DNA of 64,000 nt, from positions 19,718 to 83,717 of the forward strand of contig JAICWE010000004.1 of the NCBI GenBank assembly GCA_025934955.1, in the 5' to 3' direction. Below the pieces are notes generated by a model that worked only from the letters and a program-made list of their open reading frames with translations, was not told the origin of the DNA and ran no database searches. This stretch comes from Gemmatimonadales bacterium. Its GTDB lineage: Bacteria; Gemmatimonadota; Gemmatimonadetes; Gemmatimonadales; GWC2-71-9. A program made the position numbers and the translations under genes. This document shows positions 53,128 to 63,112 of this stretch, in pieces; positions within the stretch are counted from its first letter, which is position 1, and each line of letters opens with the position of its first letter.

Positions 53128-53441
53128 GCGCCCAGCCGCCGCGGCACGCCGCCGTCCGCGTCATCATCGGCGGCGAGGAATACGCGGTCCGCTCCGAGCT
53201 GCCGGCGGAGTACACCCGCGAGGTCGCGGCGTACGTGGACGCCGCGCTCAAGCGGGTGCGTGACTCCTTGCCGACCGTCGAAACCCACAAGGCGGCGATC
53301 CTCGCCGCGCTCGCGATCACCGACGAGTTGTTCCAGGCGCGCCGCGGCGATCGCGATCTCGCCGGTCGCATGACCGCACTTGCCGACGACCTCGCCCGCC
53401 TGCTGCCGCCGGCCAAGCGGGGCCGCCGCGCCGGCGGCTGA
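53124..53441 (+). CDS. zapA: Cell division protein ZapA
   Basis: 105-residue FtsZ-associated protein. VRVIIGGEEYAVRSELPAEYTREVAAYVDAALKRV-type N-terminal domain (ends VDAALKRVRD) and AAILAALAITDELFQ helix match ZapA. Expected to crosslink FtsZ filaments with the coiled-coil protein coded before it. Followed after 49 bases by rny. Confidence 0.88.
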   Translation: MSAQPPRHAAVRVIIGGEEYAVRSELPAEYTREVAAYVDAALKRVRDSLPTVETHKAAILAALAITDELFQARRGDRDLAGRMTALADDLARLLPPAKRGRRAGG

Positions 53442-53490
53442 TCCTGTCTCCAGCGTCGCGGCGCCTGCGCCGTGACGGAGAACCGATAGC

Positions 53491-55065
53491 ATGTCGCAGC
53501 CGATCCTCATCGCCCTCGGGCTGGTCGCCGGGCTCATCCTGGCGGGCATCGGCCTGCTGCTCTCCGCCCCCGCCCGCCGCCGGCAGATGGAGCGCGATCG
53601 CGAGGCGCTCCACACCGAAGCGGAGCGGATGCGCGCCGACGTGGGGCGCGAGGCCGAAGCGGCGAAGGCGCAGGCGGTGCTCGCCGGCAGGATGGAAATG
53701 CTGCAGCTGCGCGAAGAGGTGGATCGCGAGGCGCTCCGCCGCCGGGAGGAGGCGGAGCGGCTGGAGCGCCGGCTGGAGGAGCGGGGCAAGCAGCTCGACC
53801 GCCGCGGCAGCGAGCTGGACAACCAGGAGCGCGCGCTCGGCAAGCGGGACGAAGCGTTAGGCGAGCGGGACGCCGATCTGCGCCGCCGCGAAGGCGACGC
53901 CGATCGCCTGGTGCAGGAGCAGCGCAGCAAGCTGGAGCGGATCGCCGGTCTCACCGCGGAGGAGGCCCGTCGCGAGATCCTCCAGCGGGCCGAGGACGAG
54001 GCCCGCGGTCAGGCCGCCGCCCTCGCGCGCGACATCAAGGAGCAGGCGCGGAAGACCGCCGAGCGCGACGCCCGCCGCATCATCGCGATGGCCGCGCAGC
54101 GGCTCGCCGCGGAGACGACCGCCGAGAGCACCGTCGCCGCCGTCACCCTTCCCAGCGACGAGATGAAGGGCCGCATCATCGGCCGCGAAGGGCGGAACAT
54201 CCGCGCCTTCGAGACCGCGACCGGCGTGGACGTCATCATCGACGATACGCCGGACACCGTCGTCATCAGCTGTTTCGATCCGATCCGCCGGGAGGTCGCC
54301 CGCCGCGCGCTCGAGGCGCTGATCACCGACGGCCGCATCCATCCGGGGCGGATCGAGGAGGTCGTCGCCAAGGTGCAGCGCGAGCTGGACAGCCAGCTCG
54401 TCGAGCTGGGCGAGCAGGCGGCGTACGACCTCGGCGTCCACGGGCTGCACGCCGAGCTGATCAAGCTGATCGGCCGGATGCGGTACCGCACGTCGTACGG
54501 GCAGAACATCCTGGAGCACAGCAAGGAAGTGGCCTGGCTCGCCGGCATGATGGCGGCGGAGCTGCACGCGGACGTGGCGCTGGCCAAGCGCGGTGGTCTG
54601 CTGCACGACGTCGGCAAGGTGCTCACCCACGACAACGAAGGCACCCACGTCGAGCTCGGCGTCGAGGTCGCGCGCCGCTACGGCGAGAGCGCGCCGGTCG
54701 TCGGCTGCATTCACGCCCACCACGACGACGTCCCCCACGAGACCACCGAATCGGTGCTGGTGCAGGCCGCCGACGCGATCAGCGGTTCGCGTCCCGGCGC
54801 GAGGCGTGAGGCGTTCGAGAGCTACGTGAAGCGGCTCACCCGGCTCGAGGAGATCGCCAACGCATTCGCCGGCGTGGAGAAGTGCAACGTGATCCAGGCC
54901 GGCCGCGAGATCCGGGTCGTGGTGACGCCGGACCGGGTGGACGACGGCGGCGCGGTCCAGCTCTCCGAGTCCATCGCGCGGAAGATCGAGAGCGAGCTGC
55001 AGTACCCCGGGCAGATCCGCGTGGTCGTCATTCGGGAGACGCGTGCGGTGGACATCGCGCGATGA
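53491..55065 (+). CDS. rny: Ribonuclease Y
   Basis: 524-residue membrane-anchored endoribonuclease that starts mRNA decay. N-terminal membrane helix ([19 protein letters not shown]), long charged coiled coil, KH domain with [15 protein letters not shown], and HD domain with [12 protein letters not shown] and [11 protein letters not shown] (metal His-Asp). Order zapA-rny is common. Contains the octamer CGTTAGGC in the coiled coil. ATGA overlap with folD. Confidence 0.96.
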   Translation: MSQPILIALGLVAGLILAGIGLLLSAPARRRQMERDREALHTEAERMRADVGREAEAAKAQAVLAGRMEMLQLREEVDREALRRREEAERLERRLEERGKQLDRRGSELDNQERALGKRDEALGERDADLRRREGDADRLVQEQRSKLERIAGLTAEEARREILQRAEDEARGQAAALARDIKEQARKTAERDARRIIAMAAQRLAAETTAESTVAAVTLPSDEMKGRIIGREGRNIRAFETATGVDVIIDDTPDTVVISCFDPIRREVARRALEALITDGRIHPGRIEEVVAKVQRELDSQLVELGEQAAYDLGVHGLHAELIKLIGRMRYRTSYGQNILEHSKEVAWLAGMMAAELHADVALAKRGGLLHDVGKVLTHDNEGTHVELGVEVARRYGESAPVVGCIHAHHDDVPHETTESVLVQAADAISGSRPGARREAFESYVKRLTRLEEIANAFAGVEKCNVIQAGREIRVVVTPDRVDDGGAVQLSESIARKIESELQYPGQIRVVVIRETRAVDIAR

Positions 55066-55943
55066 GCGCGAGGGTGCTGGACGGCGGCGTGCTGGCCGAC
55101 GCAATTCGCGCCGAGGTTGCCGACGAAGCCAAGGCGCTGCTCGCGAGGGGCGTGCAGCCCGGACTCGCGGTCGTCATCGTCGGCGAGGACCCCGCGAGCC
55201 AGGTGTACGTCCGCTCCAAGGGCAAGGCGTGCATGGAGGCCGGCATGCACTCCGAGACGATCCGGCTCCCGGCGGAGACCAGCGAGGCCGAGCTGCTCGC
55301 GGTGGTGGACCGGCTCAACGCCGATCCGAAGATCCACGGGATGCTGGTGCAGCTTCCGCTCCCGACGCACATCGACGCCGACCGGGTGCTCCTCCGCATC
55401 GATCCTCGCAAGGACGTGGACGGCTTCCATCCGGTCAATGTCGGCCGGCTGGTCATCGGGGATCCCGCCGCGTTCAAGCCGGCGACGCCCTATGGCGTGC
55501 AGGAGATGCTGATCCGGAACCGGATCGAGACGAAGGGCGCCAATGCCGTCGTCGTCGGCCGGTCCAACATCGTCGGCAAGCCGATGGCCAATCTGCTGAT
55601 CCAGCCGGGGAAGGGGGGCGACGCGACGGTCACCGTGTGTCACTCCAAGTCGCGCGATCTCCCCGGCATCTGCCGCTCGGCGGACATCCTGGTCGTCGCG
55701 ATCGGCCGGCCGGAGTTCGTCACCGCCGACATGGTCCGGCCGGGGGCGGTGGTGATCGACGTCGGCATCAACCGTGTCCCCGACGCGACCAACGCGAAGG
55801 GCTACCGGATCGTGGGCGACGTCGCCTACGAGCCGGTGGCGCAGGTGGCGGGCGCCATCACGCCGGTGCCCGGCGGGGTCGGCCGCATGACGATCGCGAT
55901 GCTGCTCAAGAACACCATCCAGGCCGCCCGGCTCCAGAGCTGA
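55062..55943 (+). CDS. folD: Bifunctional methylene-THF dehydrogenase/cyclohydrolase FolD
   Basis: 293-residue folate enzyme interconverting methylene-, methenyl- and formyl-[21 protein letters not shown] contains the catalytic Tyr and Lys, [10 protein letters not shown] and [14 protein letters not shown] follow, then [16 protein letters not shown] for NADP and the closing [20 protein letters not shown] overlap with rny. Confidence 0.97.
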   Translation: MSARVLDGGVLADAIRAEVADEAKALLARGVQPGLAVVIVGEDPASQVYVRSKGKACMEAGMHSETIRLPAETSEAELLAVVDRLNADPKIHGMLVQLPLPTHIDADRVLLRIDPRKDVDGFHPVNVGRLVIGDPAAFKPATPYGVQEMLIRNRIETKGANAVVVGRSNIVGKPMANLLIQPGKGGDATVTVCHSKSRDLPGICRSADILVVAIGRPEFVTADMVRPGAVVIDVGINRVPDATNAKGYRIVGDVAYEPVAQVAGAITPVPGGVGRMTIAMLLKNTIQAARLQS

Positions 55944-55953
55944 CCCGCCGCCC

Positions 55954-57120
55954 ATGACCGATCTCTTCATCGCTCCCGCCCGCGCCGGCGTCTTCCCCGA
56001 CGACGAGGTGTGGACCGTCTCCGAGCTGAACGAGACCGTCCGCGCGCTGGTGCAGGACAACCTGCCGCCGTTCTGGATCCGCGGCGAAGTGAACGAGCTG
56101 CGGGCGTACGCCAGCGGGCACTGGTACTTCTCCCTCAAGGATGCCGACGCCAAGGTCCGCTGCTGCATGTGGAAGCAGGCCAACGCGCGGGTCGGGAAGC
56201 CGCCGAGCGACGGCACCGAGATCTACGCCCAGGTGCGGTCCGACTTCTATCCGGCGCGCGGCGAGTTCCAGCTCATCGTGCTCACGCTGCTGCCGACGGC
56301 CGCGCTGGGCCAGCACATGCTGGAGCTCGAGCGGGTGAAGCAGGCGCTCGCCGCCGATGGATTGTTCGACCCGGCGCGGAAGCGTCCGCTGCCGCGTTAC
56401 GCCGGAACCATCGCGCTGGTGACGAGTCCGGACGGCGCGGCGCTGCGCGACCTCGTGACCGTCGCGCGGCGGCGCTGGCCGGCGGCGCGGTTGCTGCTCG
56501 TGCCCACCCGTGTCCAGGGCGCCGAGGCCGAAGGCGAGCTGGTGCGTGCCCTCGGGCTGGTCAATCGGCTGGAGCAGGCCGAGCTCTGCATCGTCGGCCG
56601 CGGCGGCGGCTCCCGCGACGACCTCGCGGTCTTCAACAGCGAAGCGGTCTGCCGCGCCATGGCGCAGGTACGGGTGCCGACCATCTCGGCGGTGGGTCAC
56701 GAGACCGACGTCTCGCTCTGCGATTTCGTCGCCGATTACCGCGCGCCCACGCCGTCGGCCGCCATGGAAGCCGCCGTCGCCGACGTGCGCGAGGTGACCG
56801 CGGCGGTGGATCAGCTCGCCGCGCGCCTCGCCGGCTCGCTCACGCTGCGCACCCGCCTCGCGCGCGAGCGGCTGGCCCGCGCCGGCGACCGGATGCAGTG
56901 CGCCGTCGAGAGCGTCGTGAGCACCCGCCGCACGCTGATCGAGAAGCTCGCCGTGCAGCTCGACGCCCTCAGCCCGCTCCGCGTCCTCGAGCGCGGTTAC
57001 GCCGTGGCGCGCGACGCCGACGGCCGCGTGCTCCGCCGCCGGGCCGACTTCCGGCCCGGCGCTCCCTTCCGCCTGCGCGTGGCCGACGGCGACGTCGGCG
57101 CGCGCGTGGAGCCCGCATGA
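55954..57120 (+). CDS. xseA: Exodeoxyribonuclease VII large subunit
   Basis: 388-residue large subunit. N-terminal OB fold (WTVSELNETVRALVQDNLPPFWIRGEV), catalytic domain with VTSPDGAALRDL, GRGGGSRDDLAVFNSEAV and SAVGHETDVSLCDFVADYRAPTPSAAME, then a coiled coil and short C-terminal domain (LERGYAVARD). Somewhat shorter than E. coli XseA. ATGA overlap with xseB. Confidence 0.96.
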   Translation: MTDLFIAPARAGVFPDDEVWTVSELNETVRALVQDNLPPFWIRGEVNELRAYASGHWYFSLKDADAKVRCCMWKQANARVGKPPSDGTEIYAQVRSDFYPARGEFQLIVLTLLPTAALGQHMLELERVKQALAADGLFDPARKRPLPRYAGTIALVTSPDGAALRDLVTVARRRWPAARLLLVPTRVQGAEAEGELVRALGLVNRLEQAELCIVGRGGGSRDDLAVFNSEAVCRAMAQVRVPTISAVGHETDVSLCDFVADYRAPTPSAAMEAAVADVREVTAAVDQLAARLAGSLTLRTRLARERLARAGDRMQCAVESVVSTRRTLIEKLAVQLDALSPLRVLERGYAVARDADGRVLRRRADFRPGAPFRLRVADGDVGARVEPA

Positions 57121-57329
57121 GTCTCGCCGAGGAGCTGGAGCGGCTGGAGGCGATCGTCCGCCAGCTCGAGGCCGACGATGTGGATCTCGATGCCGCGCTC
57201 GCGCTGTTCGAGGAAGGCGTGCGCCGGCTCCGCGTCGCGCGCGAGCAGCTTGGCGCCGCGGAGGCGAAGGTGCAGGCGGTACTGGAGGACGCGGGCGGCT
57301 CGCTCCGCCTCGGCGATCTTGACGTCTGA
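57117..57329 (+). CDS. xseB: Exodeoxyribonuclease VII small subunit
   Basis: 70-residue helical subunit: LEAIVRQLEADDVDLDAALALFEEGVRRL carries the family pattern (LE.IV..LE......L..AL..FE.G..L). Partner of XseA, overlapping it by ATGA. Confidence 0.94.
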   Translation: MSLAEELERLEAIVRQLEADDVDLDAALALFEEGVRRLRVAREQLGAAEAKVQAVLEDAGGSLRLGDLDV

Positions 57330-58221
57330 CTCCGCCGCCGCGCTCCTCGGCGGCGCGCGCGCGGTGGTGGACCGGCGGCTGGGCGTGTGGGCCGGGCGCG
57401 TCGCCGACTGGCTCCCGGGCGACGACGGCGCGGCGGTCGCGTATGCGCTCAACACCCCGGGCAAGCGGGTGCGCGCGGCGCTGGTGATCTCGGCGTATGG
57501 CGCGGCCGGCGGCGACGGCGCGGGGATCGCCGAGGTCGCCGCCGCGGTCGAGACGGTGCACGCCTACTCGCTGGTGCACGACGACCTCCCCTGCATGGAC
57601 GACGACGATCTCCGCCGCGGCCGACCGACCACGCACCGCCGCTTCGACGTGCGGAGCGCCGTGCGGGCCGGCTATTTCCTGGTGCCGGTCGCCGCGCTGG
57701 TGCTCGCCGCCGCCGCCGAGGAGCTCGGGCTCGGCGCGGCCACGCTCGGACGGATGGCGGCGGAGCTCTTCTCGGCCGGCGGCGTCGAGGGCATGGTCGG
57801 CGGCCAGTGGCTCGATCTCGAGGCGGAGCAGCGGCAGCTCGATCTGCCGGAGCTCGTCGCGGTGCACCGGGGCAAGACCGGCGCGCTGATCGCCGCATCG
57901 TGCGCGCTCGGCGGGCTCGCGGCCGAGGCGCCGGCCGACGCGATCGCGGCGCTTTCCGCGTACGGTGCCGACGTCGGCCTCGCCTTCCAGATCGCCGACG
58001 ACGTGCTCGACGTGACCGCCACGAGCGACCAGCTCGGCAAGACCGCGGGCCGCGACGAGGCGCTCCAGAAGTCCACCTACGTGCAGCTGCTCGGCGTGGA
58101 TGGCGCGCGCCGCGAGGCGTCGGCGCTGGCGCGGCGCGCGGTGCATCAGCTCGCGTGCGCCGGGCTCGAATCGTCCGCGCTGGCCACCTTGGCGGACTAT
58201 ATTGTGACGAGGCAATCCTAG
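57319..58221 (+). CDS. ispA: Polyprenyl diphosphate synthase (farnesyl/geranyl type)
   Basis: Short-chain prenyl transferase, 300 residues from a TTG at 57319 that overlaps xseB by 11 bases. LNTPGKRVRAALV, SLVHDDLPCMDDDDLRRGRPTTH (first Asp-rich motif), GGQWLDLE, HRGKTGALI and FQIADDVLDVT (second Asp-rich motif). It feeds isoprenoids from the MEP pathway, whose first enzyme is coded next. Confidence 0.93.
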   Translation: MTSDSAAALLGGARAVVDRRLGVWAGRVADWLPGDDGAAVAYALNTPGKRVRAALVISAYGAAGGDGAGIAEVAAAVETVHAYSLVHDDLPCMDDDDLRRGRPTTHRRFDVRSAVRAGYFLVPVAALVLAAAAEELGLGAATLGRMAAELFSAGGVEGMVGGQWLDLEAEQRQLDLPELVAVHRGKTGALIAASCALGGLAAEAPADAIAALSAYGADVGLAFQIADDVLDVTATSDQLGKTAGRDEALQKSTYVQLLGVDGARREASALARRAVHQLACAGLESSALATLADYIVTRQS

Positions 58222-58235
58222 AGGATCAGCGACTG

Positions 58236-60134
58236 ATGAGCCTGCTCTCCGGCATCCATTCTCCCACCGACCTCAAGCGCCTTCGGCGCGAGCAGCTTTC
58301 GCAGCTCGCCGGCGAGATCCGCGAGCGGCTGATCGACTGCTGCAGCGTCACCGGCGGCCACATCGGCGCGTCGCTCGGCGTGGTCGAGCTGACCGTGGCG
58401 CTGCTCTACGAGTTCGACTCGCCGACTGACCGCATCGTGTGGGACGTGGGTCATCAGGCCTACGCCTGGAAGCTCCTCACGGGGCGCAACGAGGGGTTCC
58501 CGACACTGCGCCAGACCGGCGGCATCTCCGGCTTCCTCAAGCGCGACGAGAGCGCGTACGACGCCTTCGGCGCCGGCCACGCCGGCACCGCGATGTCGGC
58601 CGCGCTCGGCATGGCCACGGCCCGCGATCTCCGCGGCGACCACAACAAGGTCGTGGCGATCGTGGGCGACGGGGCGCTGACCTGCGGCCTGAGCTACGAG
58701 GCGATGAACAACGCCGGCCACTCCGACCGTGACATCATCCTGGTGGTGAACGACAACGGGATGTCCATCTCGCCTAACGTCGGCGCCATCAGCACGATGC
58801 TGGGCCGCATCGTGGCGAGCCCGAGGGCCAACGCGTTGCGCGAGGGCGTCAAGAGCGTCACGCTCAAGCTGGGCGAGGTCTTCGGCGACCGGGTGGTGGA
58901 TTTCGCCAAGAACGTCGAGGAGAGCGTCAAGAATCTCTGGTCGCCCGGCATGCTGTTCGAGGAGCTCGGCTTCCGCTACTTCGGGCCGATCGACGGCCAC
59001 GACCTCGCCAAGCTCACCGAGACCTTCGCCTTCGTGCGGGGCATGACGGGCCCCCGCGTCGTGCACGTGCTCACGCAGAAGGGGAAGGGCTTCTCCTTCG
59101 CCGAGTCGAACCAGGAGAAGTGGCACGGCCTCGCCGCGTACGACCCCCTCACCGGCGAAGCGCGCAAGAAGGCGAGCGGCCCGCCCACCTGGACCCAGGT
59201 GTTCGGCGACGGCCTCGCCGCGCTCGGCGCCGAGCATCCCGATCTCGTCGCCATCACCGCCGCCATGCCGAGCGGCACCGGCACCAGCAGCTTCCAGAAG
59301 CGCTGGCCCGAGCGCTTCTTCGACGTCGGCATCGCGGAGGGTCACGCCGTCACGTTTGCCGCCGGGCTCGCCGCCGACGGCATGAAGCCGGTCTGCGCCA
59401 TCTACAGCACCTTCCTCCAGCGCGCCTACGACAACGTCATCCACGATGTCGCGGTGCAGCATCTGCCGGTGATCTTCTGCATGGACCGCGCGGGGCTGGT
59501 CGGCGAGGACGGCCAGACCCACATGGGGCTGTACGACATCGCGTACATGCTCGCCGTGCCCGGCATGACGGTCACCGCGCCGAAGGACGGCGACGAGCTG
59601 ATCGGGCTGCTCAAGACCGCGCTGGCGCATCGCGCGGGCCCGTTCTGCATCCGCTACCCGCGTGACAAGGCGCCGGCGGAGCCGCGCCCCGCGGCGGAAA
59701 TCCCGGCGGTGCCGTACGGCTCGTGGGAGGAGCTCCGCCGCGGCGACGGCGTCGCCATCGTCGCGGTCGGCACCATGGTGCAGCCCGCGCTCGCCGCGGC
59801 GGTGCAGCTCGCCGCCGACGGAATTAGCTGTACGGCGGTGAACGCGCGCTTCCTCAAGCCGATGGACACGGCCATGCTCGAATCGCTCACCGCGCGCCAT
59901 CGCATCCTGGTAACGGTGGAGGAAGGGACGATCGTCAACGGCTTCGGCGCCTACCTCGCCGAGACCATGCAGACGACGCATCCCGAGGTGCGCGTCGTCG
60001 CCCTCGGCGTTCCCGACCGGCTGGTGGAGCAGGCGCCGCGCGCCGAGCAACTCGAGGCGTTCGGCCTCACCGGCGAAGGGATCGCGCGCCGGATCGGAGC
60101 GCTGCTGCGCGAGGAAAGCCTCGAGGCCCGATGA
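58236..60134 (+). CDS. dxs: 1-deoxy-D-xylulose-5-phosphate synthase
   Basis: 632-residue thiamine-diphosphate enzyme, first step of the MEP isoprenoid pathway. VTGGHIGASLGVVELT, WDVGHQAYAWKLLTGR, GDGALTCGLSYEAMNNAG (ThDP site), NDNGMSISPNVG, DGHDL, then in the Pyr domain FFDVGIAEGHAVTFAAGLA and MDRAGLVGEDGQTHMG. ATG preceded by GAGG. The SPNVG Pro-Asn uses CCT AAC within the recurring octamer. ATGA overlap with nadK. Confidence 0.97.
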   Translation: MSLLSGIHSPTDLKRLRREQLSQLAGEIRERLIDCCSVTGGHIGASLGVVELTVALLYEFDSPTDRIVWDVGHQAYAWKLLTGRNEGFPTLRQTGGISGFLKRDESAYDAFGAGHAGTAMSAALGMATARDLRGDHNKVVAIVGDGALTCGLSYEAMNNAGHSDRDIILVVNDNGMSISPNVGAISTMLGRIVASPRANALREGVKSVTLKLGEVFGDRVVDFAKNVEESVKNLWSPGMLFEELGFRYFGPIDGHDLAKLTETFAFVRGMTGPRVVHVLTQKGKGFSFAESNQEKWHGLAAYDPLTGEARKKASGPPTWTQVFGDGLAALGAEHPDLVAITAAMPSGTGTSSFQKRWPERFFDVGIAEGHAVTFAAGLAADGMKPVCAIYSTFLQRAYDNVIHDVAVQHLPVIFCMDRAGLVGEDGQTHMGLYDIAYMLAVPGMTVTAPKDGDELIGLLKTALAHRAGPFCIRYPRDKAPAEPRPAAEIPAVPYGSWEELRRGDGVAIVAVGTMVQPALAAAVQLAADGISCTAVNARFLKPMDTAMLESLTARHRILVTVEEGTIVNGFGAYLAETMQTTHPEVRVVALGVPDRLVEQAPRAEQLEAFGLTGEGIARRIGALLREESLEAR

Positions 60135-61024
60135 AGGTCGGCGTCGTCGGCAATCCGCGCTACGCCAATCTCGCGGCGGTGCTGCACCAGCTCGCGCGCG
60201 AAGCGCCGGGCCGCGGCATCGACCTCTACGGCGAGCCGCGGCTCGGCCAGTTCTGGGAGCAGCCGGTGCCGACCTTCGGCTGCGGCGATGGCGCAGCGGT
60301 TGCGCCCGAGGCGCTCGACGCGCTGCTCACGTTCGGTGGCGACGGCACGCTTCTTCGCGGCGCCCGTTCTCTCGTGGGCGCGGAAGTCCCGGTGCTCGGC
60401 GTCAACCTCGGACGCGTGGGCTTTCTCACCACGGCCACCCGCGACACGCTGGGCGACGCACTCGACGCGCTGGTCGCCGGGACGTACACCACCGAGCGCC
60501 GCTCCGCGCTCGTCGCCTCGGTCGTGGATCTCGACGGCACGCCGCGCCGCACCCAGTCGGCGCTCAACGACGTCGTCATCCACAAGGGCGGCGTCGCCCG
60601 CGTCATCCGCGTCAACGTCTACATCGACGGCGAGAACGTCGGCCCCTACAGCGGCGACGGCATCGTCATCGCGTCGCCCACCGGCTCGACGGCGTATTCG
60701 CTCAGCGCTGGCGGGCCGATCGTGCTGCCCGGCGTCGAGGCGATGGTGGTGACGCCGATCTGCGCGCACACGCTTGCCGTGCGGCCGCTGGTGGTGCCGT
60801 CGAGCGTGCGCATCGTGGTCGAGCCGATGCCCGACTGGGCCGACGACCTGCTCGTCTCGTTCGACGGCCAGACCGGCATCACGCTCAGCACCGGTGCGCG
60901 GGTCGAGGTCGAGCGCTCCGCGCGGCCGGTCTGCCTCGTGCGCATCGGGCGGCATGGGTTCCTCACCCGCATGCGGCAGAAGCTCCACTGGGGCGACCTG
61001 AGCGAGCGGGAGGCGAAGCGGTGA
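60131..61024 (+). CDS. nadK: NAD kinase
   Basis: 297-residue kinase making NADP. LLTFGGDGTLLRGAR is the GGDGT motif, VLGVNLGRVGFLT and YSGDGIVIASPTGSTAYSLSAGGPI the conserved nucleotide-binding region, ICAHTLAVRPLVVP the late one. Coupled to dxs and recN by ATGA and GTGA. Confidence 0.96.
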   Translation: MKVGVVGNPRYANLAAVLHQLAREAPGRGIDLYGEPRLGQFWEQPVPTFGCGDGAAVAPEALDALLTFGGDGTLLRGARSLVGAEVPVLGVNLGRVGFLTTATRDTLGDALDALVAGTYTTERRSALVASVVDLDGTPRRTQSALNDVVIHKGGVARVIRVNVYIDGENVGPYSGDGIVIASPTGSTAYSLSAGGPIVLPGVEAMVVTPICAHTLAVRPLVVPSSVRIVVEPMPDWADDLLVSFDGQTGITLSTGARVEVERSARPVCLVRIGRHGFLTRMRQKLHWGDLSEREAKR

Positions 61025-62679
61025 TCACCGAGCTCCGCGTGCGCGACATCGCCACCATCGCCGACGTGACGCTCCAGCTCGGCGCCGGCCTCCACGTCCT
61101 GAGCGGCGAGACCGGGGCAGGCAAGTCGATGCTCGTGGATGCGCTCGCGCTCCTGCTCGGCGAGCGGGCCGAGAGCGGGCTGGTCCGGCCCGGCTCGGGC
61201 AAGGCGATCGTCGAGGGCGCGTTCGACGTGCCCGATGCCGCGACCCGGCGCCGCATCGAGGCGCTTGGGCTCGACGTCGAGGAGCAGCGCGTCGTCGTCC
61301 GTCGCGAGGTCTCGGCCGAGGGACGCTCGCGCGCGTGGGTGAGCGGCAGCCCCACGACTGCGGCGGTCCTCGCGCGACTCGGTGCGTTGCTGGTTGACCT
61401 GCATGGCCAGCACGAAACCCAATCGCTGCTCCACGCCGACGCGCAGCGCGACATCCTCGACGCCTACGCGCAGGCCGCGGGCGAGCGCGCCGCGGTGGTC
61501 GAGGCGTACGCCGGCGTCGCTGCGCTGCGCGCCGAGGAGCAGCAGCTCGCGACGCGCCGCGACGAGGTCCGTCGCCGGGCCGACTATCTGCGTCACGTCG
61601 TGTCCGAGATCGACGCGGCCCGGCTCAAGCCCGGTGAGGACGAGGCCCTGCAGCTCGAAGCCCGCCGGCTGAGCCAGGCCGGTACGCTCGCCGAGCACGC
61701 GCAGCGCATCGCGGCCGCGCTCGACGGCGGCGAGGCCGACGCTCTGCGGGCCGTGGCGGCCGCGGAGCGCGCGCTGCACGCGCTCGAGCGGATCGATCCG
61801 TCGGCCGCGGCGTGGCGGGAGCTGCTGGATGCGGCGTATGCCAACCTGAGCGAACTGGCGCGCCTCGCGGCGGAGTACGCCGGCAGCGTGCAGGAGGACC
61901 CCGACCGGCTGGCGGCGGTCGAGCGCCGGCGCGACCTGATCTTCCGGCTGTCGCAGAAGCACGGCGCCGGTATCGCGGAGGTGCTCGCCACGCGCGACAC
62001 CGCCGCGGCGGAACTCGATCTGCTCGACACCGCCGATACCGATCTTCGCGCGCTGGCCGCGCGCCGTGCGGCGGCGGAGGCGGCCCTCGCGGCCGCGGCC
62101 GACGCGCTCACGGCTCGGCGGAAGGACGCCGCCGCCCGCCTTGCGCGCGGCGTCAACCGGCTGCTGCCGCAGCTCGGCCTGCCCGGCGGCAAGCTCGGCG
62201 TGGCGCTCACGCCGCTGGCGGAGCCGCAGTCGCACGGCCGGGAAACGGTGCTGTTCACGGTGCAGCTCAACGTGGGCCTCGATGCCAAGCCGCTCGCGAA
62301 GGTCGCGTCGGGCGGCGAGCTGTCGCGGCTGATGCTGGCGCTCAAGGTGGTGCTCGCCCGCCACGACCAGATCGCCACACTGGTGTTCGACGAGGTGGAT
62401 CAGGGTATCGGCGGCGAGGTCGGCGCGCAGGTCGGCGCGGCGCTGGCCGAAGTCGCCGAGCGGCACCAGGTGCTGGTGATCACCCACCTGCCGCAGATCG
62501 CCGCGGTGGCCGACCGGCACCTGGTCGTCTCCAAGCAGCCGCGCGGCGGCATCGCGACCAGCGACGTCCAGGTGATCCACGGGGAGGATCGCGTCACCGA
62601 GCTCGCGCGCATGCTCGGTGACGCCGAGGGCAGCGCGGCTCGCCAGCACGCCAAGGCGCTACTCGACGCGAGGGCGTGA
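61021..62679 (+). CDS. recN: DNA repair protein RecN
   Basis: 552-residue SMC-like ATPase for double-strand break repair. HVLSGETGAGKSMLVDALALLLG (Walker A), LVDLHGQHETQSLL, two coiled-coil arms, VASGGELSRLMLALK (ABC signature) and LVFDEVDQGIGGEVGAQVG (Walker B). GTG start overlapping the nadK stop. Confidence 0.96.
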   Translation: MITELRVRDIATIADVTLQLGAGLHVLSGETGAGKSMLVDALALLLGERAESGLVRPGSGKAIVEGAFDVPDAATRRRIEALGLDVEEQRVVVRREVSAEGRSRAWVSGSPTTAAVLARLGALLVDLHGQHETQSLLHADAQRDILDAYAQAAGERAAVVEAYAGVAALRAEEQQLATRRDEVRRRADYLRHVVSEIDAARLKPGEDEALQLEARRLSQAGTLAEHAQRIAAALDGGEADALRAVAAAERALHALERIDPSAAAWRELLDAAYANLSELARLAAEYAGSVQEDPDRLAAVERRRDLIFRLSQKHGAGIAEVLATRDTAAAELDLLDTADTDLRALAARRAAAEAALAAAADALTARRKDAAARLARGVNRLLPQLGLPGGKLGVALTPLAEPQSHGRETVLFTVQLNVGLDAKPLAKVASGGELSRLMLALKVVLARHDQIATLVFDEVDQGIGGEVGAQVGAALAEVAERHQVLVITHLPQIAAVADRHLVVSKQPRGGIATSDVQVIHGEDRVTELARMLGDAEGSAARQHAKALLDARA

Positions 62680-63095
62680 TGGCGGCCCGGGATGACGACG
62701 ATCGCGACGACGAGAAGTTCCGCCTCGACAAATGGCTCTGGGCCGCGCGCTTCTTCAAGACCCGCGGCGTCGCCGGCGAGGCGATCGCGGCGGGGAAGGT
62801 CGAGCTGAACGGCGAAAAGGTGAAGCGCGCCAGGTCCCTCCGCGTGGGAGACCGGCTGCGCGTGCGGCTCGGGCCCTACGAGCATCACGTGGTGGTGCGC
62901 GCGCTCTCCGGCCGCCGCGGTCCCGCCGCCGTCGCCGCCGAGCTGTATGAGGAATCCGCCGAGAGCCGCGCCGCGCGCGAGCAGCTCGCCGAGCGGCTGC
63001 GCAGCGCGCCGCCTGCGTCCTTCTACGACAAGGGCCGCCCGGGCAAGAAGGAGCGCCGCGACATCCGGCGCCTGAAGGAGGGCGGCGGTCGCTGA
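62676..63095 (+). CDS. hslR: S4-domain RNA-binding protein (Hsp15-like)
   Basis: 139-residue protein with an N-terminal S4 domain: FRLDKWLWAARFFKTRGVA and AIAAGKVELNGEKVKRAR, as in E. coli Hsp15, which handles stalled 50S subunits. Acidic N-terminal tail, basic C-terminal tail (KKERRDIRRLK). GTGATG junction with recN: either GTG or the following ATG could start. Confidence 0.88.
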   Translation: MMAARDDDDRDDEKFRLDKWLWAARFFKTRGVAGEAIAAGKVELNGEKVKRARSLRVGDRLRVRLGPYEHHVVVRALSGRRGPAAVAAELYEESAESRAAREQLAERLRSAPPASFYDKGRPGKKERRDIRRLKEGGGR

Positions 63096-63112
63096 TCCGC
63101 CGTACGCTCTCG